Shown here piece after piece: positions 52,643 to 61,567 of a stretch of DNA of 64,000 bases. A program made the translations under genes and the position numbers. The DNA comes from Megamonas funiformis. Lineage in GTDB: Bacteria > Bacillota > Negativicutes > Selenomonadales > Selenomonadaceae. Location of the stretch: assembly GCF_010669225.1 (NCBI RefSeq), contig NZ_CP048627.1, positions 2,369,292-2,433,291 on the forward strand, read 5' to 3'. How positions within the stretch are numbered: the stretch's first letter is position 1; every line of letters begins with the position of its first letter. The notes under the pieces were generated by a model. That model made no database searches, was not told where the DNA came from, and saw only the letters and a program-made list of their open reading frames with translations.

Positions 52643-52745
52643 GTGAACTACTCTTCATTTGTAAATGAGAGCTTCTTGGGAAATAATTAGCAATCTAACT
52701 ATATCTGCCAAGCACTACGGCTAGTCCCTAACCTGAATTTATATA
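52643..52745 (+). ncRNA. structured RNA-like element, possible HEARO/omega-RNA-type remnant
   Basis: About 100 bases, in a gap with no ORF, fold into several helices: 52651-52660 with 52663-52671 (one bulge); 52675-52679 with 52708-52712; 52684-52690 with 52695-52701 (one mismatch); and ACTA/TAGT at 52714-52725. It begins directly after GTGA (52643-52646) with ACTACTC, then a hairpin, GAGCTTCTTGGG and CTAGTCCCTAACC, a layout I associate with HEARO RNAs, the non-coding part of IscB-type elements. No HNH or TnpB ORF is present. Alternatively it is a minus-strand leader structure of hexokinase. Confidence 0.4.
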
Positions 52746-52804
52746 ATGATTTACATTTTATTTATCAATATTTTGCATAAATTAGGCGATTTTCGCCCAT
52801 TAAA

Positions 52805-53173
52805 TTAAAATCTTCCTTTAGGAATTACTTCCATCCAGTTTCCATCTGGGTCATTGATAAAATAAATACCCATTTCTTTATTTTCATAGCAAATGCAGCC
52901 CATTTTTTCATGGAGTTCATGCGCTTTTTCATAATCGTCTACTTCAAAAGCTATATGGAATGTATTATCACCTAAATTATAAGCTTCTTTTTGACCTTTT
53001 ATCCATGATAATTCTAATTGATGAGTTGTTTCATCATCGCCCATATAAACTAAAGTAAATTCTGGTGTATCTAAACAGTCTACTTCTTTCAAGCCTAAGG
53101 CTTTATTATAAAAATCAATTGATTTTTCTAAATCTAAAACATATATATTACTATGCAAAAATTTGAAATTCAT
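52805..53173 (-). CDS. VOC family protein (glyoxalase I/lactoylglutathione lyase-like)
   Basis: A 122-residue protein of two beta-alpha-beta-beta-beta modules. Metal-site positions include His9 region (FLHSNIYVLDLEKSIDFY), Glu in THQLELSW, His in NTFHIAFEV, and Glu in PDGNWMEVIP, as in GloA enzymes that isomerise the methylglyoxal-thiol adduct. I chose the ATG at 53173, five bases after GGGGTGTGGGT; a GTG two codons earlier overlaps this site. Single gene. GloA-like function is likely but other VOC activities are possible. Confidence 0.87.
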   Translation of the reverse strand: MNFKFLHSNIYVLDLEKSIDFYNKALGLKEVDCLDTPEFTLVYMGDDETTHQLELSWIKGQKEAYNLGDNTFHIAFEVDDYEKAHELHEKMGCICYENKEMGIYFINDPDGNWMEVIPKGRF

Positions 53174-53402
53174 ACCCACACCCCATATCTATTGATCTTT
53201 TTATATCTTATTTTAGCATAGATTAGAAAGTTGAACAAATACGCTTTGCCTACATAAAAATAAAATAAAATCACTATTTCCAATATATATCTTCTACTTT
53301 TTTTGCTATGATATAATTAATAGTTATGAAATAAATCACAAAAATGACATATTCTTGAGAAGATTAATTAATACAAAAAATAAAATTCTAGGAGGCTTTT
53401 TT

Positions 53403-54362
53403 ATGAATATATCTGTTCTTGGCTGTGGTCGTTGGGCAAGCTTTCATGCTTGGTATGCCAATCATATTGGTCATAATGTAAAAATCTGGGGTAGAGAAGG
53501 CTCTAAACATCTAGAACATCTACAAACTACACATCAAAATGAATACCTTAGTCTATCTCCTGATATTACTTATACAAATGATTTGAAACTCGCATTAAAT
53601 TTTGCTGATACAATCATCATCTCCATCAGCTCTCAACAATTGCGAAACCTAGCTAAGGAAATCAAAAAGACTGATTTATATATGCAAAAAACATTTATTC
53701 TATGTATGAAAGGTCTTGAAATTTCAACAGGAAAGCGTCTATCTGAAGTATTCACTGAAGAAATTGGCGAAGATTGCAATGTAGGTGTTTGGGTAGGTCC
53801 TGGTCATGTTCAAGATTTCTTAAAAGGCATTCCTAATTGCATGGTCATTTCAGCCAAAAATACAGATATCAGTAAACATATTATCAATATTTTTAGCAGT
53901 GATTTAATTCGTTTTTACTATAGCGAAGATTTAATCGGTACAGAGATTGGAGCTGCTGCCAAAAATGTAGTAGGTATTGCTGCCGGTATGCTCGACGGTA
54001 TGCACTACACTAGCTTAAAAGGCGCACTAATGGCACGTGGTACTTATGAATTATCCAATTTAATCAAAGCTTTAGGCGGAAATAATATGACAGTATATGG
54101 TCTTAGCCATCTTGGCGATTATGAAGCCACTTTATTTTCAGCATATAGCAATAATCGTTGTTTCGGTGAAGATTTTGTCTTAAACAAACCATTCAGCAAA
54201 TTAGCCGAAGGTATTTACACTATGCAAGCTCTCTTAAAACTTGCTGATAAACATCATATAGAATTACCAATTTGCGCTGTCATCAATGAAATTGTAATCA
54301 ATCATAAAAATCCTAAAGAAGAATTATTAAATTTATTCATGCGACCTTTAAAGGCTGAATAA
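53403..54362 (+). CDS. gpsA: NAD(P)H-dependent glycerol-3-phosphate dehydrogenase
   Basis: A 319-residue GpsA-type enzyme. The start at 53403 follows AGGAGGCTTTTTT; the nucleotide loop is SVLGCGRWASFHAW, where most GpsA proteins have GxGSWG. Other marks are CMKGLEISTGKRLSE (with the Lys), VGPGHVQDFLKG, and the catalytic IGAAAKNVVGIAAGMLDGM region followed by the substrate-binding LMARGTYELSNL. It reduces dihydroxyacetone phosphate to sn-glycerol-3-phosphate for phospholipids. An S24 repressor-like gene follows after 16 bases. Confidence 0.88.
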   Translation: MNISVLGCGRWASFHAWYANHIGHNVKIWGREGSKHLEHLQTTHQNEYLSLSPDITYTNDLKLALNFADTIIISISSQQLRNLAKEIKKTDLYMQKTFILCMKGLEISTGKRLSEVFTEEIGEDCNVGVWVGPGHVQDFLKGIPNCMVISAKNTDISKHIINIFSSDLIRFYYSEDLIGTEIGAAAKNVVGIAAGMLDGMHYTSLKGALMARGTYELSNLIKALGGNNMTVYGLSHLGDYEATLFSAYSNNRCFGEDFVLNKPFSKLAEGIYTMQALLKLADKHHIELPICAVINEIVINHKNPKEELLNLFMRPLKAE

Positions 54363-54378
54363 TACAGGTGGTGAAGCT

Positions 54379-54966
54379 ATGTCAACATTTGCGATTACTT
54401 TAAAAAAATTACTTCAAGAAAAAAACATGAAACAAAATGAACTAGCACGTTTAACTAAAATTAATAAATCTTCTATCAGCGAATACTTATCGGGAAATTA
54501 TCAGCCCAAATATAAAAATATCCTAAAAATAGCTGAAGTCTTAAATGTATCTCCAAATATTTTCTTGGAAGATACTTCTAGCGAAGAAAATATTAAACGA
54601 CTTCCTATCTTAGGCAAAATCGCTGCTGGTATTCCCATCTTAGCTCAAGAAAATATTGAAGGTTATTTGCCTTATGATGATAATGATGCTGATTTTTGTC
54701 TACGTATCCATGGTGATAGCATGATTAACGCTCGCATCAATGATGGTGATATCGTTTTTATCAAACAACAATCAACTGTAGAAAATGGAGAAATCGCTGC
54801 TGTCTTAGTCAATGATAGTGCTACTCTAAAGCGTGTTTATTTCGTAGATGATACAGTGCAACTACGCTCTGAAAATCCTAAATATAAACCGATGGTTTTC
54901 TCAAAAAATAATTGCGATAATTTCCGCATACTAGGAAAAGCTATCGCTTTATACACTAAATTTTAA
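54379..54966 (+). CDS. XRE-family repressor with S24 LexA-like self-cleavage domain
   Basis: A 195-residue regulator. Residues ~5-60 are an XRE HTH (MKQNELARLTKINKSSISEY). Residues ~75-190 are an S24 peptidase domain: Ala-Gly cleavage site in GKIAAGIPI, catalytic Ser in IHGDSMINARI and Lys in ATLKRVYF. This is the plan of phage CI-type repressors and of some host stress regulators; LexA itself has a winged helix instead. It would be inactivated by RecA-stimulated self-cleavage. GGTGGTGAAGCT precedes the ATG. No prophage genes surround it. Confidence 0.9.
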   Translation: MSTFAITLKKLLQEKNMKQNELARLTKINKSSISEYLSGNYQPKYKNILKIAEVLNVSPNIFLEDTSSEENIKRLPILGKIAAGIPILAQENIEGYLPYDDNDADFCLRIHGDSMINARINDGDIVFIKQQSTVENGEIAAVLVNDSATLKRVYFVDDTVQLRSENPKYKPMVFSKNNCDNFRILGKAIALYTKF

Positions 54967-54968
54967 AT

Positions 54969-55011
54969 AAAAAAGATGCTTTGAGAATATATATCTCAAA
55001 ACATCTTTTTT
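54969..55011. terminator. bidirectional rho-independent terminator
   Basis: 18-bp stem with one mismatch, 54969-54986 with 54994-55011, between the convergent S24 repressor and gltA-type genes, with A and T runs on both sides. Confidence 0.88.
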
Positions 55012-55043
55012 TATTTCATCAAAATAGATTAAATTACAATATA

Positions 55044-56405
55044 TTAATCAACCATTTTCATGCCACATTCTTCCATGAGTTTCTTGGCTTCTACATATTG
55101 AGCTATACCTTGAGCTACTTTTTGAGCATCTTTCATAGCTACAACTACAGTAGCTGGTCCATTAACTACATCTCCACCAGAGAAAACTCCATGTCGCATA
55201 GTCATACCATATGGTTTTTCACGAGTTTTCACAAACCCATTTTCATCTACATCAATACCGCTTGTAGAGTCTACAATTCTGCTAGCAGGTTTTTGTCCTA
55301 TAGCAATGATTATTTTATTTGCAGAGAAATATTCACGTCCATCTGTATCTACGACTTTGTCTAATGCTTCATCAAATTCACGTACCGAACATTTTATACC
55401 TGTTACTGCATCTTCTCCTATGATTTCTACAGGACCTCTTAAAGCGTGTATTTCTACACCTTCTTCTTTAGCTGCATCTATTTCAGATTTTAAAGCTGCC
55501 ATATCTTCTTCACGACGACGATTTACAACTTTTACAGATTTTGCACCGCAACGCATAGCTGTACGCGCAGCGTCCATAGCAGTATTACCACCACCAATTA
55601 CCACTACTTCATCGCCTTCTTTGATTGGCACTTCATTAGGGTCAACGCTATTGCTATTGGATAATTCCACCATCTGCAAGAAATATGTTGCTTGAATTAC
55701 ACCTTTTAATTTAGCACCATCTATTGGTAAAGATTTAGATAAAGCATTACCAGTACCAATAAAAATAGCATCAAAGCCCTGATTAAATAATTCATCTACT
55801 GTAATTTCTGTGCCTACCATGATATTTAATTTAAAATCTACGCCTAATTTTTTAATGCGTTTTACTTCACGACGAACTACTTGTTTTGGTAAGCGAAATT
55901 CAGGAATACCGTACATCAATACTCCACCAGCTTCTGGCTGAGAATCAAATACTGTTACCTTAAATCCCATTTTAGCTAAATCCCCAGCTACTGTAAGACC
56001 AGCAGGGCCTGAACCAATTACTGCAATATTTCCAGGCTGAGATTTCGCCACATTTGGAGCCACTAATTCAAGTTCTCCGTCCATGTCGGCAATGAATCGC
56101 TCTAATTTACCAATTTTTATTCCTTGACCTTTACGTCCCAAAATACAAGAACCTTCACACTGACGTTCATGCGGGCAAACTCTACCACAAACTGCTGGTA
56201 AATTACTACGCTGAGCAATAATCATACTAGCCTTACCTAAATCACCATGCGATAATGCATCTATAAATTCTGGAATATTATTACTAATTGGGCACCCCGT
56301 ACGACACATTGGCTTTTTACAGTTCAAGCAACGTTTTGCTTCAACAATAGCTTCTCTAAGCGTATAGCCATTTGTCTCGTATCCTACATCAGCTGTATTT
56401 GACAT
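55044..56405 (-). CDS. gltA: NADPH-dependent glutamate synthase small-chain family protein (GltA/GltD/SudA type)
   Basis: A 453-residue flavoprotein. The N-terminal ~130 residues hold Cys clusters for two 4Fe-4S centres (CLNCKKPMCRTGCPI and CGRVCPHERQCEGSC). Then follow an FAD motif (GSGPAGLTVAGDLAKMG, ~135) and an NADPH motif (VVVIGGGNTAMDAARTAMRCG, ~270). The length fits the homotetrameric glutamate synthase or the NfnB/SudA family. No large subunit or NfnA gene is adjacent, so the electron acceptor is uncertain. Start at 56405, where GAGGTGA lies five bases upstream. Confidence 0.88.
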   Translation of the reverse strand: MSNTADVGYETNGYTLREAIVEAKRCLNCKKPMCRTGCPISNNIPEFIDALSHGDLGKASMIIAQRSNLPAVCGRVCPHERQCEGSCILGRKGQGIKIGKLERFIADMDGELELVAPNVAKSQPGNIAVIGSGPAGLTVAGDLAKMGFKVTVFDSQPEAGGVLMYGIPEFRLPKQVVRREVKRIKKLGVDFKLNIMVGTEITVDELFNQGFDAIFIGTGNALSKSLPIDGAKLKGVIQATYFLQMVELSNSNSVDPNEVPIKEGDEVVVIGGGNTAMDAARTAMRCGAKSVKVVNRRREEDMAALKSEIDAAKEEGVEIHALRGPVEIIGEDAVTGIKCSVREFDEALDKVVDTDGREYFSANKIIIAIGQKPASRIVDSTSGIDVDENGFVKTREKPYGMTMRHGVFSGGDVVNGPATVVVAMKDAQKVAQGIAQYVEAKKLMEECGMKMVD

Positions 56406-56489
56406 ATAATTCACCTCTATGGTTTTAGTACTAAATTATTTATATTAATTATATCATTAAATCAAACTAATATACAATTATTTTAACAA

Positions 56490-56525
56490 AAAAAGCCATC
56501 AGTTATAAGAACTAATAGCTTTTCT
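56490..56525. terminator. weak terminator-like hairpin
   Basis: An imperfect stem with A6/GC pairs (about 56490-56504 with 56509-56523, bulges at two places) lies after the BOF gene stop (56548, minus strand). Low stability makes this tentative. Confidence 0.45.
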
Positions 56526-56547
56526 TCGTGAAATTTATATTTTATTT

Positions 56548-56898
56548 TTAACGTTTTTCAATATTTTTAACTTCTAATTCGATACCGCCATGCCAATCTT
56601 TATCTACTTCAGCATAAATGCGTACAGGTGTATCCATGGATAATTGATACCATATATCATCATCAACTTCTACTGTCATAGAATTTCCTTCATTATCAGT
56701 AAATGTATATAAATCTTTGTAGATATGTTCAGTGAATTCGCCATCTACTAATACACGTTGTTCGTCCCAACCGTTAGCTTTAATATCTGCAATTGTCGTT
56801 ACTTGAGCACTATTGTGGTGCTTAGCTGCGAATACAACAGCTGTACCTAAAACAAAAACAGTTACTAAACTCAATACTACCGCTAACATTTTTTTCAT
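56548..56898 (-). CDS. YgiW/BOF family exported OB-fold protein
   Basis: A 116-residue exported protein. The signal peptide is MKKMLAVVLSLVTVFVLGTA to VFA; the mature ~90 residues follow the bacterial OB-fold pattern (TIADIKANGWDEQRVLVDG, later YTFTDNEGNSMTVEVDDDIW and YAEVDKDWHGGIELEVKNI). In enterobacteria ygiW lies next to the qseBC two-component genes; here it is divergent from a two-component pair, a comparable arrangement. BOF proteins are stress-linked and may bind small cationic molecules, but their role is not settled. Confidence 0.88.
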   Translation of the reverse strand: MKKMLAVVLSLVTVFVLGTAVVFAAKHHNSAQVTTIADIKANGWDEQRVLVDGEFTEHIYKDLYTFTDNEGNSMTVEVDDDIWYQLSMDTPVRIYAEVDKDWHGGIELEVKNIEKR

Positions 56899-57022
56899 AT
56901 TATCACTCCTATATATTTATTAAAAATAAAATCCTTATTTATTATTTTTATCAGGTAAATAAACTCCAACATTTTACACTTATATAATAAACAATTATTA
57001 TTAAAGAATAATTATATCCAAA

Positions 57023-57039
57023 TTAAAATTAGATTAAAA
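57023..57039. promoter_or_regulatory. direct-repeat operator candidate for the OmpR-type regulator
   Basis: TTAAAA at 57023-57028 is repeated at 57034-57039, one helical turn apart (TTAA-N7-TTAA), the layout bound by PmrA/QseB-type response regulators. It lies in the 216-base gap between the BOF gene and the response regulator gene. AT-rich background weakens the evidence. Confidence 0.4.
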
Positions 57040-57114
57040 ATAGACGCTAGGACTTTTTATTTACTAAAAAAAATGGTTTTATATATGTAAGAAGTATTTT
57101 TAGGAGGAATTTTT

Positions 57115-57801
57115 ATGAGCAAAATTTTAATTGTAGAAGATGAACACCGCATTGCTCGTTTTTTACAAATGGAACTAGAGCATGAAGGTTTTTCAACTGC
57201 CAGTGAGAGTAATGGGCTACGAGCATACGAGCGTATTATTCAGGAAGATTATGATTTAGTCTTACTAGATATTATGCTACCAGATATGGACGGATTGACC
57301 ATCTGCCAAAATGTGCGCAAATTATCCGATATCCCTATCATCATGCTCACAGCAAAAGATGAAATAAATGATAAAGTAACAGGTCTTGATATCGGTGCTG
57401 ATGACTATATTACTAAACCATTTGCTATTCAAGAACTTCTAGCTAGAATACGTGCTACCCTTCGCAAGCATAATAATTCTACTACTAAACCTGCAGAAGA
57501 ACCTTCAGTGTTCAAATTTAAAAATATCCATGTATATCTTGACCGTCATGAAGTAAAAGTTCATAACCAATTAGTTGAACTCACTAAAAAAGAATATGAT
57601 TTACTTTTATATTTATTACACAATCATGACCATGTTTTATCTAGAGAGCAAATCCTCCAATCCATCTGGGGTTATGAATATATGGGTGATACCAATGTAG
57701 TCGATGTTTATATTCGCTATTTACGCGCCAAAATTGATGATTATTTCAATGAAAAATACATTCATACAGTAAGAGGCATCGGCTATGTTATCAAAACTTA
57801 A
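57115..57801 (+). CDS. OmpR family response regulator
   Basis: A 228-residue response regulator. The receiver domain (1-120) has the acidic pair in VEDEHRI, phosphorylation Asp52 in VLLDIMLPDMDG, Thr79 region MLTAKD and Lys101 in YITKPF. The C-terminal winged helix (~130-226) includes KEYDLLLYLLHNHDHVLSR and VVDVYIRYLRAKID. AGGAGG lies eight bases before the ATG. Its 3' end overlaps the histidine kinase gene by 17 bases, so both come from one transcript. Divergence from the BOF gene suggests that gene as a target. Confidence 0.95.
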   Translation: MSKILIVEDEHRIARFLQMELEHEGFSTASESNGLRAYERIIQEDYDLVLLDIMLPDMDGLTICQNVRKLSDIPIIMLTAKDEINDKVTGLDIGADDYITKPFAIQELLARIRATLRKHNNSTTKPAEEPSVFKFKNIHVYLDRHEVKVHNQLVELTKKEYDLLLYLLHNHDHVLSREQILQSIWGYEYMGDTNVVDVYIRYLRAKIDDYFNEKYIHTVRGIGYVIKT

Positions 57802-59248
57802 AACTTATTTAAATATGTGTATTCACCCTCGTTTAAAATATATGCCTATTTCCCTAAAATTAGCTTTTATCTACAGCATCATGCTCTGCTTAATTTTAAT
57901 TGTAACTTTAAGCAGTACCTTGATTGGCATACATTACGTTCTCTTTCATGAAGCTGAAGTATCCATCAATTTATCTGCTAATTATGTAGAGAAAAAAGCT
58001 AATAATGAAACAGTGCCAGAATTACTACAAGATGTAAAAAGTTCTGCCCTTATCCCTGGCGTTGTCATGCGTGTAACAGATAGCAATAATAATATAGTTT
58101 ATGATAGTTTGCCAATGTATATATCTATCAATCACGTTCAGGACTCACTTGCTAGACAAGAAAAACATCCTCAAATTGAAGATTACATTCGCAACGCTCT
58201 TTTACCTTCAGATTTAAAATTTGTCAATTTTAAACATTTTTGGATTTTCTATACACAAAGAACTATTGTCAAAAATGATGAAACGTATACACTTCATTTC
58301 TTGCGAACGATTACAGCAGAAAAAGTATTTTTAGAAGAATTATCCGAAACTATTTTTTATGCTGGAATTGCAGGGGTAATAATCTCCATTATCTGTGGTT
58401 TTCTCCTCAGTAGAAGATTATTAAAACCATTAAGAGATATTACCACGACTGTAAAAAATATTGAAATCCAAGATTTAAATCAACGCATCAAAGTACAGCC
58501 AACTAGAGATGAATTAGAAGAACTTTCTAATACCTTTAATTTAATGTTAGAGCGTTTACAAAAAGGTTTTGAGCAACAGCGTCAATTCATATCCGACGCC
58601 TCTCATGAGCTTCGCACGCCTGCCACTGTAATTTGCGGTTATTCAGATATGCTTGCTCGTTGGGGTAAAGATGACCCTCAAACTGCTGATGAATGTATCA
58701 CAGCTATTCATTCTGAAGCCATCAATATGCAACGTTTAATTGAAAAGCTCTTATTCTTGGCTAGAGCAGACCAAAAACGTCAAGTATTGCATAAAGAGTC
58801 ATTGAATTTAAAACCTTTAATTGCCGATATTGCCAAAGATACGCAATTAATCGCACCTCAACATACTATCACTTGCACTCATAATGATGATGGATATATC
58901 TTTGCTGATGAATTAGTGATGCGTCAAATGCTTCGTATCTTTTTAGATAATAGTATAAAATACACGCCAGATGGCGGAAAAATCACCATTTCCTCAGAAA
59001 ATAAAGTCAAACATATGATTGTAAAAATCTCAGATACTGGTATCGGTATCGCTAAAGATAAACAAGATAAAATCTTTGAGCGTTTTTATCGCGTAGATAG
59101 TGCTAGAACAAGAAACGGCGTCGGTGGTACAGGTCTTGGTCTTTCCATTGCCAAATGGATAGCTGATGCCCATGATATCGAAATCAGATTATCTAGCAAA
59201 TTAAATAAAGGAACAACAATTATTTTAATCATTCCTAAAGATAACTAA
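57785..59248 (+). CDS. sensor histidine kinase
   Basis: A 487-residue membrane kinase. Two spans (~22-50 and ~188-210) bracket an extracytoplasmic sensor domain of ~135 residues; HAMP ~210-262; HisKA with phospho-His274 in SDASHELRTPATV; and an HATPase domain with N box LRIFLDNSIKYTP, G1 SDTGIGIAKDK and G2 GVGGTGLGLSI. The layout is that of the EnvZ/QseC-type classical kinases. The sensor domain has no motif I recognise. It phosphorylates the OmpR-type partner encoded just upstream. Confidence 0.94.
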   Translation: MLSKLKTYLNMCIHPRLKYMPISLKLAFIYSIMLCLILIVTLSSTLIGIHYVLFHEAEVSINLSANYVEKKANNETVPELLQDVKSSALIPGVVMRVTDSNNNIVYDSLPMYISINHVQDSLARQEKHPQIEDYIRNALLPSDLKFVNFKHFWIFYTQRTIVKNDETYTLHFLRTITAEKVFLEELSETIFYAGIAGVIISIICGFLLSRRLLKPLRDITTTVKNIEIQDLNQRIKVQPTRDELEELSNTFNLMLERLQKGFEQQRQFISDASHELRTPATVICGYSDMLARWGKDDPQTADECITAIHSEAINMQRLIEKLLFLARADQKRQVLHKESLNLKPLIADIAKDTQLIAPQHTITCTHNDDGYIFADELVMRQMLRIFLDNSIKYTPDGGKITISSENKVKHMIVKISDTGIGIAKDKQDKIFERFYRVDSARTRNGVGGTGLGLSIAKWIADAHDIEIRLSSKLNKGTTIILIIPKDN

Positions 59249-59250
59249 AT

Positions 59251-59293
59251 AAAGCACCTTAGGCTTAAATCTATGAGCTTAAGGTGCTTTTTT
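59251..59293 (+). terminator. rho-independent terminator of the two-component operon
   Basis: 11-bp outer stem, 59251-59261 with 59280-59290, with some inner pairs, followed by further T. It starts two bases after the kinase stop codon. Confidence 0.88.
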
Positions 59294-59317
59294 CGTATTT
59301 TATTTATGAAATTTTAA

Positions 59318-60070
59318 TCAATATCTAGCTTGTCCGTTAATAAAAGAAATCATTGTTTTAGCTGGCAAAGTTACCATTGTACCATCGGGTTGTTGCCAAG
59401 AAATAGATTTTTTCAATACTCCAGAAGTTACATATCCTTCCTTAGAAAAGCTTATATCTTTACCACCTGCAAATTCTACAAATCCAGCCATTTCATCGCC
59501 AGCTAAACCTGTTTTAAAACCATATGGTCTTAAAAGAGCATTATCTCTCAAGCGACCATTTTTCACTGAACCATCAGGATAAAAACCTAATTCATATTGG
59601 TCTTCAAATGTAATCAGACCATATTTATCTTTATTTACACTTACAGTTACTTCTTCATCAATAGTACCAGATAATACAGTACCATCGGTCGCAAAAGTTA
59701 CAGGCTTATTGCCTTTATAGCGTACATGAGCATAAGTTGGGAAAGGAATAGAAACACTTGTAAACGGATGGAAAATACGAGGATAGAAAATACTATTATT
59801 ACTTTCCTCATAATAATCATTGATTACATTTCTCCAGCCAGTAGGACGAAGTGCAATATCACGATTTAATACACCTGTTATCACTTCATTATTCTCATTT
59901 AATTCCACTACTGTACCTTTTTTGAATTTCAAATCATCATTTGCCACGCTAAAACCTTGAGGAACTAATACTTTCGTCTTATCTAAAGTCATAGTTTTTG
60001 CCTCTGCCATAGACATAGATAAGCCACAACATAATAAACCTACTGCTAAAAATACTTTTAATTTTTTCAT
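59318..60070 (-). CDS. exported protein with four degenerate repeats, function unknown
   Basis: A 250-residue protein with a Sec signal peptide (MKKLKVFLAVGLLCCGLSMS to AEA). The mature part holds four copies of a ~25-residue unit with the theme x-F/L-x-x-D/N-G-x-V-x-x-G-x-L: VELNENNEVITGVL (~55), TFATDGTVLSGTI (~125), GFYPDGSVKNGRL (~165) and SFSKEGYVTSGVL (~210). The pattern recalls MORN or YwqK-type beta repeats, but I cannot assign a family. Single gene between terminators; likely periplasmic or surface located. Confidence 0.75.
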   Translation of the reverse strand: MKKLKVFLAVGLLCCGLSMSMAEAKTMTLDKTKVLVPQGFSVANDDLKFKKGTVVELNENNEVITGVLNRDIALRPTGWRNVINDYYEESNNSIFYPRIFHPFTSVSIPFPTYAHVRYKGNKPVTFATDGTVLSGTIDEEVTVSVNKDKYGLITFEDQYELGFYPDGSVKNGRLRDNALLRPYGFKTGLAGDEMAGFVEFAGGKDISFSKEGYVTSGVLKKSISWQQPDGTMVTLPAKTMISFINGQARY

Positions 60071-60097
60071 TTTATCACCTCTTATATTTAATATGAC

Positions 60098-60125
60098 AAA
60101 AGCTCATCAAAATTGATGAGCTTTT
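60098..60125 (-). terminator. rho-independent terminator after serS
   Basis: Perfect 13-bp stem, 60098-60110 with 60113-60125, 28 bases past the serS stop on the minus strand. Confidence 0.85.
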
Positions 60126-60152
60126 ATTTATCTTATTATTTTAGCACTAAAA

Positions 60153-61442
<1,290 letters not shown>

Positions 61443-61567
61443 CTACCTTTTTTTGTAACTAAATATGTAGTAATCTTAATTTTACAACATAATCCATTAA
61501 ATTAAAAGTTTACCACATAATTATTTCATTTTCTATGGATATATATTTCAAAATCCATCAATATTTA

